Shown here: positions 50,351 to 59,325 of the stretch, piece after piece
Position numbering within the stretch: position 1 is the stretch's first letter
Layout: the number at the start of each line of letters is the position of its first letter
NCBI RefSeq assembly: GCF_012927045.1
Contig: NZ_JABBFW010000013.1
Location: 87,716 to 151,715 of the forward strand
From: Azohydromonas caseinilytica
Lineage (GTDB): Bacteria > Pseudomonadota > Gammaproteobacteria > Burkholderiales > Burkholderiaceae_C
DNA: 64,000 nucleotides
Direction: 5' to 3'
Notes under the pieces: generated by a model
What the model saw: the letters and a program-made list of their open reading frames with translations, nothing else
What the model was told of the DNA's origin: nothing
Database searches by the model: none
Translations under genes and position numbers: made by a program

Positions 50351-50773
50351 ATGCCACCTCGCAGCGCCACCGCCATCCCCGCCGCCAAGTCCACCGACGA
50401 GAAGATCACCATCAACCTCGGCGTCGTGGACCTGGGCCAGATCGACCTGCTGGTGCAGGAAGGCTTCTATGCCAACCGCACCGACCTCATCCGCACCGCC
50501 ATCCGCAACCAGCTCGCCGCGCATGCCGATGCGGTGAAGCAGGCAGTGGCGCGCAAGACGCTGGTGCTGGGCATCCAGCACTTCAGCGCCGACGATCTGC
50601 GCGCCGTGCAGGCCGCGGGCCAGCGGCTGCAGATCCGCGTGCTCGGCCTGGCCAGCATCGGTGCCGAGGTCACTCCCGAACTTGCGCTCTCCACCATCGA
50701 CTCCATCGTGGTGCTGGGCGTGCTGCAGGCCAGTCCCGCCGTCAAGGCGGCGCTGGCCTCCCGGATGCGCTGA
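50351..50773 (+). CDS. Ribbon-helix-helix (CopG-type) transcriptional regulator
   Basis: 140 residues. A CopG-like RHH core is recognisable in KITINLGVVDLGQIDLLVQE, then GFYANRTDLIRTAIRNQLAA. The second half (QHFSADDLRAVQAAGQRLQI, RVLGLASIGAEVTPELALST) is predicted alpha/beta and may bind an effector. It is followed 27 bases later by the PHB-depolymerase-like gene on the same strand, the obvious regulatory target. Confidence 0.82.
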   Translation: MPPRSATAIPAAKSTDEKITINLGVVDLGQIDLLVQEGFYANRTDLIRTAIRNQLAAHADAVKQAVARKTLVLGIQHFSADDLRAVQAAGQRLQIRVLGLASIGAEVTPELALSTIDSIVVLGVLQASPAVKAALASRMR

Positions 50774-50800
50774 GCGCACCGCCCCTCAACAGGAAACCTC

Positions 50801-52204
50801 ATGAACACAGCCTTCCAGCAGGCCATGGCCGAGGCCACCCGCCTCACGCGCGCCGGCGACCTGCAGGCCGCCACCGCGCTGATCCAGGCGGCCCTGGCCG
50901 GGTCCGCACCGCCCCGCGGCACGCCGGCGCCGCCGCGCGGGAATGTGATCGACATCCCGGCGCGCGTCATTCCCGACGCCCAAGCCCTCGCCAACGGCGA
51001 TGCCGCCATCCAGGCACCGGCCACGGCGACCGGCGCCTCCACCGAGCCGCTTCCCGGCGCGGTCCACGCCCCTCCCGCGGCGGCGCAACCGACCGGCGCC
51101 TCCCTCCGCTCACGGCTCGCCCGCTTCGCCAAGGGCCTGACCCGACGCCGCGCCGATCCGCCCGAAGCACCCGTTCCGGCGCAACCGGCGGTCACCGAGC
51201 CGGCCAAGCCGGGCGGCGACAGCTTCGTCGAGGGCAGCCACACCGAGGCCGGCCTGACACGCCACTACAAGCTCTACATCCCGCCGGAACGCCACGGCGC
51301 CGGCCTGCCGCTGGTGGTGATGCTGCACGGCTGCACCCAGCACCCCGACGACTTCGCCGCCGGTACCGGCATGAACGAGGCGGCACGCGAGCACGGTTTC
51401 TATGTGCTCTACCCGGCGCAGGCCCAAAAGGCCAACCCGCAGCGCTGCTGGAACTGGTTCAAGCACAACCACCAGGGACGCGGCCGGGGCGAGCCGGCGC
51501 TGCTGGCCGGCATGGCGCGCGCGGTGATGGCGCGCCACGGCATCGACCCGCAGCGCGTGTACGTCGCGGGGCTGTCGGCGGGCGGGGCGATGGCAGCCAT
51601 CCTGGGCGGCGCCTATCCCGACCTGTTTGCCGCCGTGGGCGTGCACTCCGGCCTGCCCGCCGGCGCGGCGCGGGACCTGCCCTCGGCGCTGGCCGCCATG
51701 CGCGGCGCGCCCGCCGGCGCGGCCGGGGCGCCGGACCTGGCCGGCCTGCCGGGCCTCAAGGACCTGCACGGCCTGGCGGACCTGCCCGGGCTGTCCCGCC
51801 TGACGGACCTGCCGGGCCTGGCCGATCTGGAAGGCGGCGAGGCGACGGTTTCGGTGGACGCCGAAGCCACCGTGCCGGGCCCGGTGCCGCCCACCATCGT
51901 CTTCCACGGCGATCAGGACCACACGGTGCATCCGTGCAACGGCGAACGCGCCATCACCGCCTGCGCCGAAGGCGCGGCCACGCACACCGAGCGCGGCCGC
52001 AGCCACGGCGGCCGGGCCTACACCCGGCGCGTGTGGCGCAACGCCGCGGGGCAAGTGCGGGCCGAGCACTGGAACGTGCACGGTGCGGGCCATGCCTGGT
52101 CGGGCGGACGGCCCGCCGGCTCCTACACCGACGCCGCCGGCCCGGATGCCACCGACGCGATGCTGCAGTTCTTCCGCGCCCACCGGCTGCGCCGCGCGGA
52201 CTGA
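50801..52204 (+). CDS. Short-chain PHA/PHB depolymerase-family esterase with repetitive insertion
   Basis: 467 residues. The conserved HGCTQHPDDFAAGTGMNEAA, lipase box GLSAGGAM (Ser259), a Asp in FHGDQDHTVHP and a His in AGHAWSGG indicate an alpha/beta hydrolase of the PHB-depolymerase/Esterase family. It is probably intracellular because no signal peptide is seen. The N-terminal 140 residues are a Pro/Ala-rich, low-complexity extension. Between the lipase-box region and FHGDQ lies a Leu/Gly/Asp-rich repeat (PDLAGLPGLKDLHGLADLPG and LSRLTDLPGLADLEGG) that is unusual for the family. Part of an RHH-regulated operon, with a terminator just downstream. Confidence 0.88.
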   Translation: MNTAFQQAMAEATRLTRAGDLQAATALIQAALAGSAPPRGTPAPPRGNVIDIPARVIPDAQALANGDAAIQAPATATGASTEPLPGAVHAPPAAAQPTGASLRSRLARFAKGLTRRRADPPEAPVPAQPAVTEPAKPGGDSFVEGSHTEAGLTRHYKLYIPPERHGAGLPLVVMLHGCTQHPDDFAAGTGMNEAAREHGFYVLYPAQAQKANPQRCWNWFKHNHQGRGRGEPALLAGMARAVMARHGIDPQRVYVAGLSAGGAMAAILGGAYPDLFAAVGVHSGLPAGAARDLPSALAAMRGAPAGAAGAPDLAGLPGLKDLHGLADLPGLSRLTDLPGLADLEGGEATVSVDAEATVPGPVPPTIVFHGDQDHTVHPCNGERAITACAEGAATHTERGRSHGGRAYTRRVWRNAAGQVRAEHWNVHGAGHAWSGGRPAGSYTDAAGPDATDAMLQFFRAHRLRRAD

Positions 52205-52226
52205 GACACGCGGCTTCTTCATCACG

Positions 52227-52256
52227 GCGGCGCCCGCGGGCGCCGCTTTTCTTTTG
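52227..52256 (+). terminator. Rho-independent terminator
   Basis: GCGGCGCCC (52227-52235) pairs with GGGCGCCGC (52238-52246), followed by TTTTCTTTT. It ends transcription after the esterase gene and before the racemase gene. Confidence 0.9.
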
Positions 52257-52356
52257 ACCTGCCACGGCCTGCCCCTGCGGTGCGCTCCTTTAACATCGAC
52301 CGCTTGTGCCCGTGGCAAGCTGGTCGATTTGAATAATCCACAACGAGGAGAACAGT

Positions 52357-53061
52357 GTGAAAACCATCGGCCTCATTGGCGGCATGAGCTGGGAATCCAC
52401 CGTGCCGTATTACCGGCTCATCAATGAAACGGTCAAGGAGCGCCTGGGTGGATTGCATTCCGCCAAGGTGATTCTCTACAGCGTGGATTTTCACGAGATC
52501 GAGCAACTGCAGCGCGAGGGCAACTGGACCACGGCCGGGCTGCTGCTGGCCCAGGCCGCCAAGTCGCTGGAATCGGCCGGCGCGGATTTTTTGGTGCTGT
52601 GCACCAACACCATGCACAAGGTGGCTGCCGACATCGAAGCGGCGGTGCGCATTCCGCTGCTGCATATTGCCGACCCCACGGCAGAGGAAATCCGCCAGGC
52701 CGGATTTTCGAGCGTGGGCCTGCTGGGCACGCGCTTCACCATGGAGCAGGATTTTTACAAGGAGCGGCTGCGCCAGCGCCATGGTCTGAAGGTCTTGGTT
52801 CCCTCCGCCGAGGAGCGCGAGGGGGTGCACCGCATCATTTACGAGGAATTGTGCCTGGGCAAGGTATTGCCCGAATCGCGGCGTTATTACCGCATGGTGA
52901 TGGCGAATCTGCAGGCGCGCGGGGCGCAGGCGCTGATTCTGGGCTGCACGGAAATCTCGCTGCTGGTCAAACCGCATGACGCCGCCGTGCCGCTGTTCGA
53001 CACCACCGCCATCCACGCCCGCAAGGCGGCCTGGTACGCGCTGCTGCCCAGCGAGCCCTGA
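52357..53061 (+). CDS. Aspartate/glutamate racemase family protein
   Basis: 234 residues. The catalytic cysteine pair is present: Cys82 in VLCTNTMH and Cys197 in GCTEISLLV. MKTIGLIGGMSWESTVPYYR and NWTTAGLLLAQAAKSLESAG match the family. It resembles YgeA-type broad-specificity amino-acid racemases. D-amino acids could serve the cell wall or signalling. It is followed by the GNAT gene with a 17-base gap on the same strand. Confidence 0.92.
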   Translation: MKTIGLIGGMSWESTVPYYRLINETVKERLGGLHSAKVILYSVDFHEIEQLQREGNWTTAGLLLAQAAKSLESAGADFLVLCTNTMHKVAADIEAAVRIPLLHIADPTAEEIRQAGFSSVGLLGTRFTMEQDFYKERLRQRHGLKVLVPSAEEREGVHRIIYEELCLGKVLPESRRYYRMVMANLQARGAQALILGCTEISLLVKPHDAAVPLFDTTAIHARKAAWYALLPSEP

Positions 53062-53078
53062 TCCCCGAGGAGCCGGCC

Positions 53079-53756
53079 ATGACACACCTGCTCGACAACA
53101 TCATCTGGCACGCCCTGTCCGGCACGCAGCGCCGGTATTCGGTGGGCACCGACCGGGCGCGCCGCTACTCCCCGGGCTTTTCGCCGATCGCGGGATTCAT
53201 CGACCCGAGCCAGCCTGATTTCAATGCGCTGCGGTCTTATTGCGAGCCGGGCGAGCATTTCTATTGCGATGGCTGGTCCGGCCCGGCACCGCCAAGTTGG
53301 CAGATCGAGGCCGAAACCACCATGTTCAGGATGGTCTGGGAAGGCGCGCTGCCGGCGGACGATGATTTTCCGCAAGCCATTCCATTGGAATCGGAACATG
53401 CCCTGCAGGCGCTGGAACTGGCCACGCTGACCCGCCCGGGCCCTTTTGGGCCACGCACTATCGAGCTGGGCGACTATTTCGGCATTTTCGATAACGGCCA
53501 TCTGGTCGCCATGGCCGGCGAGCGCATGGCGGCCCAGACGCTGCGCGAAGTCAGCGGTGTGTGCACACACCCGGACTACCAGGGCCGCGGCTGGGCGCGG
53601 CGGCTGATGTTGAAACTCATCCGCCGGCAATTGCAGCGCGGGGAAACGCCTTTTCTGCACGTCATGAGCGAAAACCATGGTGCACACCGGCTATACCAGC
53701 GCATGGGATTCAGGGATTACAAGGAATCGGTGGTGCGCGTGGTCGCGCCCGATTGA
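53079..53756 (+). CDS. GNAT-family N-acetyltransferase (FR47-like)
   Basis: 225 residues. The acetyl-CoA-binding motif is VCTHPDYQGRGWARRLMLKL (about 166-185), preceded by LREVSGVCT and followed by FLHVMSENHGAHRLYQRMGF. The long N-terminal part (about 1-110) is unusual and lacks recognised domains. Substrate unknown. It lies directly downstream of the racemase, so an amino-acid derivative is a possible substrate, but this is inference. Confidence 0.88.
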   Translation: MTHLLDNIIWHALSGTQRRYSVGTDRARRYSPGFSPIAGFIDPSQPDFNALRSYCEPGEHFYCDGWSGPAPPSWQIEAETTMFRMVWEGALPADDDFPQAIPLESEHALQALELATLTRPGPFGPRTIELGDYFGIFDNGHLVAMAGERMAAQTLREVSGVCTHPDYQGRGWARRLMLKLIRRQLQRGETPFLHVMSENHGAHRLYQRMGFRDYKESVVRVVAPD

Positions 53757-53798
53757 GCAGAGTTTTCAAGCGCAATTTCACACCGGGAGCACAAAACC

Positions 53799-54200
53799 AT
53801 GAAAACCAGATTCCGCAGCAAGTCCATTCTCATCGGCGCCGCCGCGCTGGCGGCGGTCGGCGCCGTGGTGGCGCAGGCCTCGGGCCTGACGCGCACGCTC
53901 GTCAGCCGCTCGGAGATTTCCGTGGCCGGCCGCGAGGCGGTGGTGGTGCGCGTGGACGTGGCGGCCAACGCCAGCGCCGGGCGCCATACCCACCCCGGCG
54001 ACGAGATCGGCTACGTGATGGAGGGCCAGCTGCAACTGGCGGTGGAGGGCCAGCCGCCGCGCCTGGTCAAAGCCGGCGAGTCCTTCACCGTGCCGGCCGG
54101 CGTGCCGCACGACGCGCACAACGACGGCGCCGTCACCTCCAAGCTGGTTGGGGTGTACGTGGTCGAGAAGGGCAAGCCGCTGGTGGCACCGGCGCCCTGA
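53799..54200 (+). CDS. Exported single-domain cupin
   Basis: 133 residues. A signal peptide (LIGAAALAAVGAVVAQASG) is followed by a cupin barrel with the motif RHTHPGDEIGYVMEGQLQLA (the tandem metal-binding His and Glu) and SFTVPAGVPHDAHN with another His. Such cupins bind a metal and act as enzymes or small-molecule sensors; the role is unknown. It is convergent with the ExoX-C-like gene, 4 bases apart. Confidence 0.9.
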   Translation: MKTRFRSKSILIGAAALAAVGAVVAQASGLTRTLVSRSEISVAGREAVVVRVDVAANASAGRHTHPGDEIGYVMEGQLQLAVEGQPPRLVKAGESFTVPAGVPHDAHNDGAVTSKLVGVYVVEKGKPLVAPAP

Positions 54201-54204
54201 TCCG

Positions 54205-55296
54205 CTACAGATCCAGCCGCGGCTGCAGCCCGCGCCCGCGCTGCAGCCATTCCGTGTCGAAGCGCTCCAGCTCCTCGCGCGCCGCTTCCAGCAGCGCCTC
54301 CGGCTCCAGCGCCGGCACTTTCAATTTCCGCACCGCCGTGGGCACGGCCGTCACCAGCACCTCGTCCAGCAGCGCCACGCGGATGCCGCGGCGGGCGTAG
54401 ATCTCGACCAGTTCCTCCCAGCAGGCGCCGTCGGCCTCGAACTGGCCGATGAGCAGCACGTTGCAGCGCTTGGCACGCATGACGCGCAGCACCGAGGGGT
54501 AGTCGTCGCCCAGTTGCGCGCGCAGCTCGATGCGCAGCTCGTCCTGGAAGCTGAAATCCACCAGCGCGCCCTCGCCCGGCGCCTCGCCGTCCACGCTGAC
54601 CCGGCATTGGGCCCGGGCCGTGAACTGCACATGCGCGCCGTCCACCTCGAACAGCGCCTCGTCGAGCTGCAGCACCGGCTCCCACCAGCGCTCCAGCGGC
54701 GCGCCGTCGGGGGCCACCGCCGGCACGGCGGCCAGCGGCGTGCCGGGACACTCCACCACCAGCCGCGGCAGCTCGCGCTCCAGCGCCTGCAGCACGCGCG
54801 CCTTGTGGCGCAGGTGCGCCTCGGGGATCGGGTCGCCCTCCTCCAGCGGCTCGTGCAGGCTGTAGTCCTGGTAGCGCAGCGCGATGCGCGCCGGCAGCCG
54901 TGCCTGCCAGCCGCGCACGATGGCCTCGGGCGACACCGCAGCGGCCACCTGCGCCGGCAGCTCCGGGTTCACGCGCAGCAGCAGCTTCAGGCCGAAGTCG
55001 GGCTGCAGGAAGCGGTTCTGCAGCCGGTTCTGCTCCGGCGTGCTCGCCGGCGGGCCGAAGTGCTTGTAGAGCCACTGCAGCAGCTGCGGATGGTGGCGGC
55101 GCAGGTGGGCGTGGCGCGCACCCATGAGCCACAGCGCGTACTCGGCATGGACCAGCAGCAGCGACAGGGGCTGGTCCTTGTACTTGCCGTAGGGGATCAG
55201 TTCGAGCGCAGGCGCCGGCGCCTTGCGCCGTGCCGGGCCCGCCGCCTCCTTGCCGGGCGGCGGCGCCTCCGCGTCGAAAAGTCCTCCTTGCCGCAT
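54205..55296 (-). CDS. Large ExoX-C-motif protein of unknown function
   Basis: 363 residues. An N-terminal region has the exodeoxyribonuclease-X-C-like motif ELIPYGKYKDQPLSLLLVHA with EYALWLMGARHAHLRRHHPQ, a small zinc-lacking accessory domain found with DnaQ-type exonucleases. The rest has no recognised domain and no DnaQ exonuclease motifs. Later segments are alpha/beta (VECPGTPLAAVPAVAPDGAP, RVMRAKRCNVLLIGQFEADG, GIRVALLDEVLVTAVP). The ATG at 55296 is chosen; a TTG at 55305 is possible. Might be a DNA-processing factor, but that is speculative. Confidence 0.65.
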   Translation of the reverse strand: MRQGGLFDAEAPPPGKEAAGPARRKAPAPALELIPYGKYKDQPLSLLLVHAEYALWLMGARHAHLRRHHPQLLQWLYKHFGPPASTPEQNRLQNRFLQPDFGLKLLLRVNPELPAQVAAAVSPEAIVRGWQARLPARIALRYQDYSLHEPLEEGDPIPEAHLRHKARVLQALERELPRLVVECPGTPLAAVPAVAPDGAPLERWWEPVLQLDEALFEVDGAHVQFTARAQCRVSVDGEAPGEGALVDFSFQDELRIELRAQLGDDYPSVLRVMRAKRCNVLLIGQFEADGACWEELVEIYARRGIRVALLDEVLVTAVPTAVRKLKVPALEPEALLEAAREELERFDTEWLQRGRGLQPRLDL

Positions 55297-55792
55297 CAAT
55301 CCCAACTCCCTGAATCCCGCTCAGCTGCTCCCGCGAGGGCGGGATTGTGCGCGAGGCGGGAGGGTTCTCCCTGGCGGGAGTGTGAAACGGGTGGGGTGCG
55401 GGCGATTTTTTGGACGCTTTGTGGCGTGGGACGTAGAAGGCGGGCGCCGGACGAGGTGCCGTCATGGTGTGCACAGACGCACGGCTGTCCAGGGAGAAGC
55501 CAACCGCTCGTCAGCACGGAACAGGGTTCAGAAAAACGAGCGTCATGCCTGCGCAGCCGGGCATGACGCCGCTTCATGCTTCAACCGGCACGGCAGCCGG
55601 CCTGTTTAGAACCATATTTGACAAGAAATACACTTATTGATGCCAAGTCCTGTAACCCATGTATTCAGGCATCTTATGCTACACAGATGGAAACGCATTA
55701 CGGCAGACATTCGAAAACAGTGATATTCAACACAATATTCATTCAACCACAAGCAAGCGACAAAACAAGCCCGGCAATCACAGGGAGACAAT
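55297..55792. other. Gene-free boundary region before TIR-NACHT gene
   Basis: 496 bases. The first half is GC-rich with a REP-like palindrome (55540-55569); from about 55600 the DNA turns AT-rich, marking the left edge of the acquired region. No protein-like frame is recognised. Confidence 0.55.
55540..55569. repeat. REP-like palindrome at composition boundary
   Basis: GCGTCATGCC (55540-55549), centre TGCGCAGCCG, GCATGACGC closing (55560-55569 as GGCATGACGC partners). It is related to the CGTCATTCCCGCG repeats at 28802. It lies close to the composition change at about 55600. Confidence 0.5.
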
Positions 55793-58165
55793 ATGACAGG
55801 ATTCGTCATCTGCTATCACCCTCAAGACAAGGATTGGGCGGAATACATCGATCAATGCTTGAGAAGCCTGAAATACGATACTTTTCTTGACCTCATTGAC
55901 CTGAAAGCCGGCGACAACGCCATACAGGAACTTCATTCCGCGATACAACGTCTGCAAGGCGCAGTCCTGATTGTTTCAGAGTATTTTTTGCGTGAATCTC
56001 GGGATGAGATATGGACTGCCATCGTGCACAGCGGATACAGAGTCATCCCGATCATTGTCGATGACTCCTCACTGCAAGGGCTGCTGGCGCCTCTAACGAG
56101 CATCAGGCTCCACGGACTGAATGATGCGCAGGCCATGGAAGCGATACGCCAGGGCCTCGAACCGCGGCGGCGGCGCAACCGTCCTCCGGCATTCACGGAC
56201 ACTCAGGCGCCCACGGCCCAGGCAACTCCCCCCAATGCCTGGCGCCGGCTGCTGGACCGGCTCCTGCCCCGGTTTCACTTCTGGCTGTGCCTTCACGGAT
56301 TTCTGCAAAAACCCTCCGAGTATTCGGAACTGCACAACTATCTTTCCGAATGCCGCGCTTCGTTGCAGCAGAGCATCCGGAGGCGCTTCTACATACCCAT
56401 GGACGCACGTGCGCTGCCTGTGCCGATCTCGCCGCTGGCCACGGAGCAGGAGGCATTCGTTCAACCGGTACGGCATTTGATCCGCCAGATTACCGGCAGT
56501 ACGAAAGGGGGAGACGGCGCGACGGCGCAACTCAGCCTGGTCAGCCGCCGCAGCCATGTCGTTCATAACATCGTCAAAACGCTGCTCAGGAGTTCCGGCC
56601 CGCTCGTGCTTCTGGGCGACCCCGGCAGCGGCAAGACAATGACCCTGGAACACGCGATGCTGGCCGTCATCGAACAGCAGAGGCACCGCATTTATCCATC
56701 CATTCCAATATTTGTCAGGTTGGGTGATTTTCACGTCGAGCAACACGCGCCGTCGTTCGATGATGTCCAACAGTTCATGCTTTCAAATCTGAACACCCAC
56801 ATCAGAGCCCACTGGGTCACGCTGCGGGACTCGGGCCGCATCATCGTATTTTTTGACAGCATCGACGAAATGAGCCGCGACCGCTACGGCCAGCACAGCG
56901 CGGCACTCAGCAGTTATGCGAGCAGCGTCTATCCGCTCGTTCGCACGCTTTTTTCATGCCGAATCAACGACTTCAGTCCAGAATTCTCACACGACCGCCT
57001 CGTATTGCTGCCGTTCGACCGCCGGCAACTGCAAGAATATCTCAGGCTCTACATACCCCACTGGCCGCTACAGATTTCGGGCGAAAGTTTTTCAACAAAA
57101 TCACTGGCCGCCCGACTCGAATCCGGCAACCTGTTCGTCGACCCGAGGAACCCATTCGTGCTGTGGCTGCTGTGCATCTACCTGTGCAACAAGAAATCCT
57201 GGCCGACATCCCGCCCAGGCCTGCTGGCCTTCTATTGCCGGCATGCTTACAACGAAAAACGGGCCGACCGGAAGAATGCGAGCACATTTGCCCGAATCAA
57301 GCGGCCGTTCACGGCCCTGAGCCGGCTTGCATTCATCTTGATGCAACGCAACCTGGGCACGTCGGCGACATTGAGCGAAATACAGAAAGAGCTTCCGGAC
57401 ATCGACGTCATCACGTTGATATTCGTCGGCACGCGCTGTGGTTTCCTGGAACAGTCGCTGAACCAATCCGTGCCCCGCGTACGCTTCGCACACCATCGGC
57501 TGCAGGAGTTTTTCGCTGCCCGCCATCTCAGGCATTCGAGCACGGAGTTCGACTGGCTGACGGTGATGGATGCCCCGAGATGGCAGGAGACACTGATCAA
57601 TTACATACAACTGGGAGGGCGCCAGGAGCCCGTGGAGCAACTGGCCGAGTCCGTCAACACACACGTTTCCGAGATCAGGGCTCGAATTGGCGCTCCAGAT
57701 CTCCGGTGGCGCCGTCGTCCCATGGACAGATATGGCATCAACGATGCCGCAGAAACGCTGCTCGCTGACCGGGTCGACCTGCTGTCCCGCCTGGTACAGC
57801 ATGGGATAACCGGCATGTCCGCGACAGCGGTGGCCACGCTGGAGCAAGGTATTCAACTTTTGACCCAATATGGCAATCCAAGCAGCCAAGTCAAGATGTT
57901 GTGGGCCTGGAAGAACGTGCCCGATGCCGACGTCGGAAAAGAAATCGGCCAGCTGCTGAACTCCTCAATAGCTTGGGTGCGCAGCCAGGCGCTGACGCTG
58001 ATCGCGGAATCCCCGGCGCATCGGCAGCACCTCGGCACCGACACACCGATGCAAATTGCTACGATCTGGCCCGGTGTGAACTGGCGCACCGGTTCCGCGA
58101 TCATGCGAAAGCCATCGCGGCACAGCAAAATCGGCGGGCCTGGAGCCACCTGCTTTATGGCCTGA
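55793..58165 (+). CDS. TIR-NACHT NLR-like protein (probably frameshifted near its C-terminus)
   Basis: 790 residues. The N-terminal TIR domain (about 1-120) is FVICYHPQDKDWAEYIDQCL...LIVSEYFLRESRDEIW, with the likely NADase Glu72. A linker follows. The NACHT NTPase (about 250-500) has Walker A GDPGSGKT (275-282), Walker B FFDSIDEM (353-360) and sensor-like DRYGQHSAALSSYA. A helical, HEAT-like region extends to about 750. The last 35 residues (from TIWPGVNW) look out of frame, and the other frame continues sensibly (see 58171). AT-richer codons than neighbours suggest horizontal transfer. Predicted role: phage sensing by NACHT and NAD-depleting abortive infection by TIR. Confidence 0.87.
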   Translation: MTGFVICYHPQDKDWAEYIDQCLRSLKYDTFLDLIDLKAGDNAIQELHSAIQRLQGAVLIVSEYFLRESRDEIWTAIVHSGYRVIPIIVDDSSLQGLLAPLTSIRLHGLNDAQAMEAIRQGLEPRRRRNRPPAFTDTQAPTAQATPPNAWRRLLDRLLPRFHFWLCLHGFLQKPSEYSELHNYLSECRASLQQSIRRRFYIPMDARALPVPISPLATEQEAFVQPVRHLIRQITGSTKGGDGATAQLSLVSRRSHVVHNIVKTLLRSSGPLVLLGDPGSGKTMTLEHAMLAVIEQQRHRIYPSIPIFVRLGDFHVEQHAPSFDDVQQFMLSNLNTHIRAHWVTLRDSGRIIVFFDSIDEMSRDRYGQHSAALSSYASSVYPLVRTLFSCRINDFSPEFSHDRLVLLPFDRRQLQEYLRLYIPHWPLQISGESFSTKSLAARLESGNLFVDPRNPFVLWLLCIYLCNKKSWPTSRPGLLAFYCRHAYNEKRADRKNASTFARIKRPFTALSRLAFILMQRNLGTSATLSEIQKELPDIDVITLIFVGTRCGFLEQSLNQSVPRVRFAHHRLQEFFAARHLRHSSTEFDWLTVMDAPRWQETLINYIQLGGRQEPVEQLAESVNTHVSEIRARIGAPDLRWRRRPMDRYGINDAAETLLADRVDLLSRLVQHGITGMSATAVATLEQGIQLLTQYGNPSSQVKMLWAWKNVPDADVGKEIGQLLNSSIAWVRSQALTLIAESPAHRQHLGTDTPMQIATIWPGVNWRTGSAIMRKPSRHSKIGGPGATCFMA

Positions 58166-58170
58166 TTTCA

Positions 58171-59325
58171 ATGGCATTGCTGCTGTCCGGCATCATGCTG
58201 CTGTGCAGCTCATTATATTGGGCAGCCTTTATTTCTAAATTACCAGCATTTCAAGCCACATTGCCATATCACTGGTTCGCAGCCATCGTGGTTGCCGCAA
58301 TCATTATCAGCTTCACATTGGCGCCCAAGCTGATGTGGCTATGGGCCACAGGTACGGCCCTGTTCACCATCAGTGCATTTGCCATACTGCCGGACGCGTG
58401 GACAGGCTCACTTGGCAAGGCCGTGTCATCGATCCCTCTCACCGTCGGGGCCGTCTTCCTTGCACCTGCATTGGCCATTCCGGCCGGAATCATCCACAGC
58501 GCAACTCTTCTCACCTACTTGCTGGCCACGAAGAAAAGGAAAACATGGCTTTCAAGCTTCAAATTGCTGAGCCGAGTGACATGGGAAGAATGCGAATACA
58601 AAGAAATGGGCTCTTTCAGTATGGGCGCCGTCGCAACCATTGCTGTAATAGCGTTATTGACTTATCTGCTGTCGCCAGTCATATCTTATCTGTTTACCTC
58701 CTTGAGGCCATGGTTCGAAGCGGCATCATCCAAATTCGGCATACCTCCGGTAGGCATTGGAATTTGCATTGGGCTCTCGTTGTATGCATCACTGCCATTC
58801 TTCGTCGACAGGATGAGAAAAGCGTCGCAACAGAAGTTTGTCAACAGAGTGCCCAGGGCGCTGGGCACCGCTTTCCTGGTATTCACGGCAACCATGCCGG
58901 CAGCACTGACCGGCGCATGGGTCTTTGCGAGGCTGGACCAATGGCTGGGCAGCATGGGCGCTCAAATCGTCATAACCCTGGCGATAATTGCAGGGCTGAT
59001 TGTTCTTTCCAAGCAATGCTGGAACGTGGCGAAAAAACTGGCCATCGCCCTTGCCATCGCACGGCAGCCTTACCGCCCTTGCCAATTCACGCCAGCACAA
59101 TGGCAGGCGATGGTCAAGAATGCCACGCCACACGGAAAGGAATCAATCTTGCAGCGAACCAACCACCAGGCGCTCGGCCTGGAGCCGCGGCAGTTTCTCG
59201 ACCTGTTGCGTGACATGAGAAAAAGCTTCGAAACGGACCCGGCCCTGGGCACCTATTGGCGCATGCGGCACGAGCTGGAGCAGATATTGCGCCAGGAACA
59301 GCAAGGCGGGGTCGGTTCGCCATGA
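58171..59325 (+). CDS. Membrane protein; probably C-terminal half of the TIR-NACHT protein
   Basis: 384 residues from the ATG at 58171. About six to eight hydrophobic segments are present (MALLLSGIMLLCSSLYWAAF, AIVVAAIIISFTLA, LTVGAVFLAPALAIPAGI, AVATIAVIALLTYLLS, GTAFLVFTATMPAALTGA), followed by a soluble helical tail. The open frame extends well upstream to about 57901. Reading ATG CAA ATT GC|TAC at 58052-58062 with one base removed joins it in phase with the NACHT protein (QIA then YDLARCELAHRFRDHAKA). I therefore infer a single ancestral TIR-NACHT-membrane protein of about 1180 residues, split by a one-base deletion. Separate translation from 58171 is possible but has no good ribosome site. 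The stop overlaps the next TIR gene (ATGA). Confidence 0.7.
   Translation: MALLLSGIMLLCSSLYWAAFISKLPAFQATLPYHWFAAIVVAAIIISFTLAPKLMWLWATGTALFTISAFAILPDAWTGSLGKAVSSIPLTVGAVFLAPALAIPAGIIHSATLLTYLLATKKRKTWLSSFKLLSRVTWEECEYKEMGSFSMGAVATIAVIALLTYLLSPVISYLFTSLRPWFEAASSKFGIPPVGIGICIGLSLYASLPFFVDRMRKASQQKFVNRVPRALGTAFLVFTATMPAALTGAWVFARLDQWLGSMGAQIVITLAIIAGLIVLSKQCWNVAKKLAIALAIARQPYRPCQFTPAQWQAMVKNATPHGKESILQRTNHQALGLEPRQFLDLLRDMRKSFETDPALGTYWRMRHELEQILRQEQQGGVGSP

Noticed and set aside
58040..58090. Programmed ribosomal frameshift joining TIR-NACHT and membrane parts
   Set aside because: No slippery heptamer or downstream stem is visible at the junction; a one-base deletion explains it more simply.
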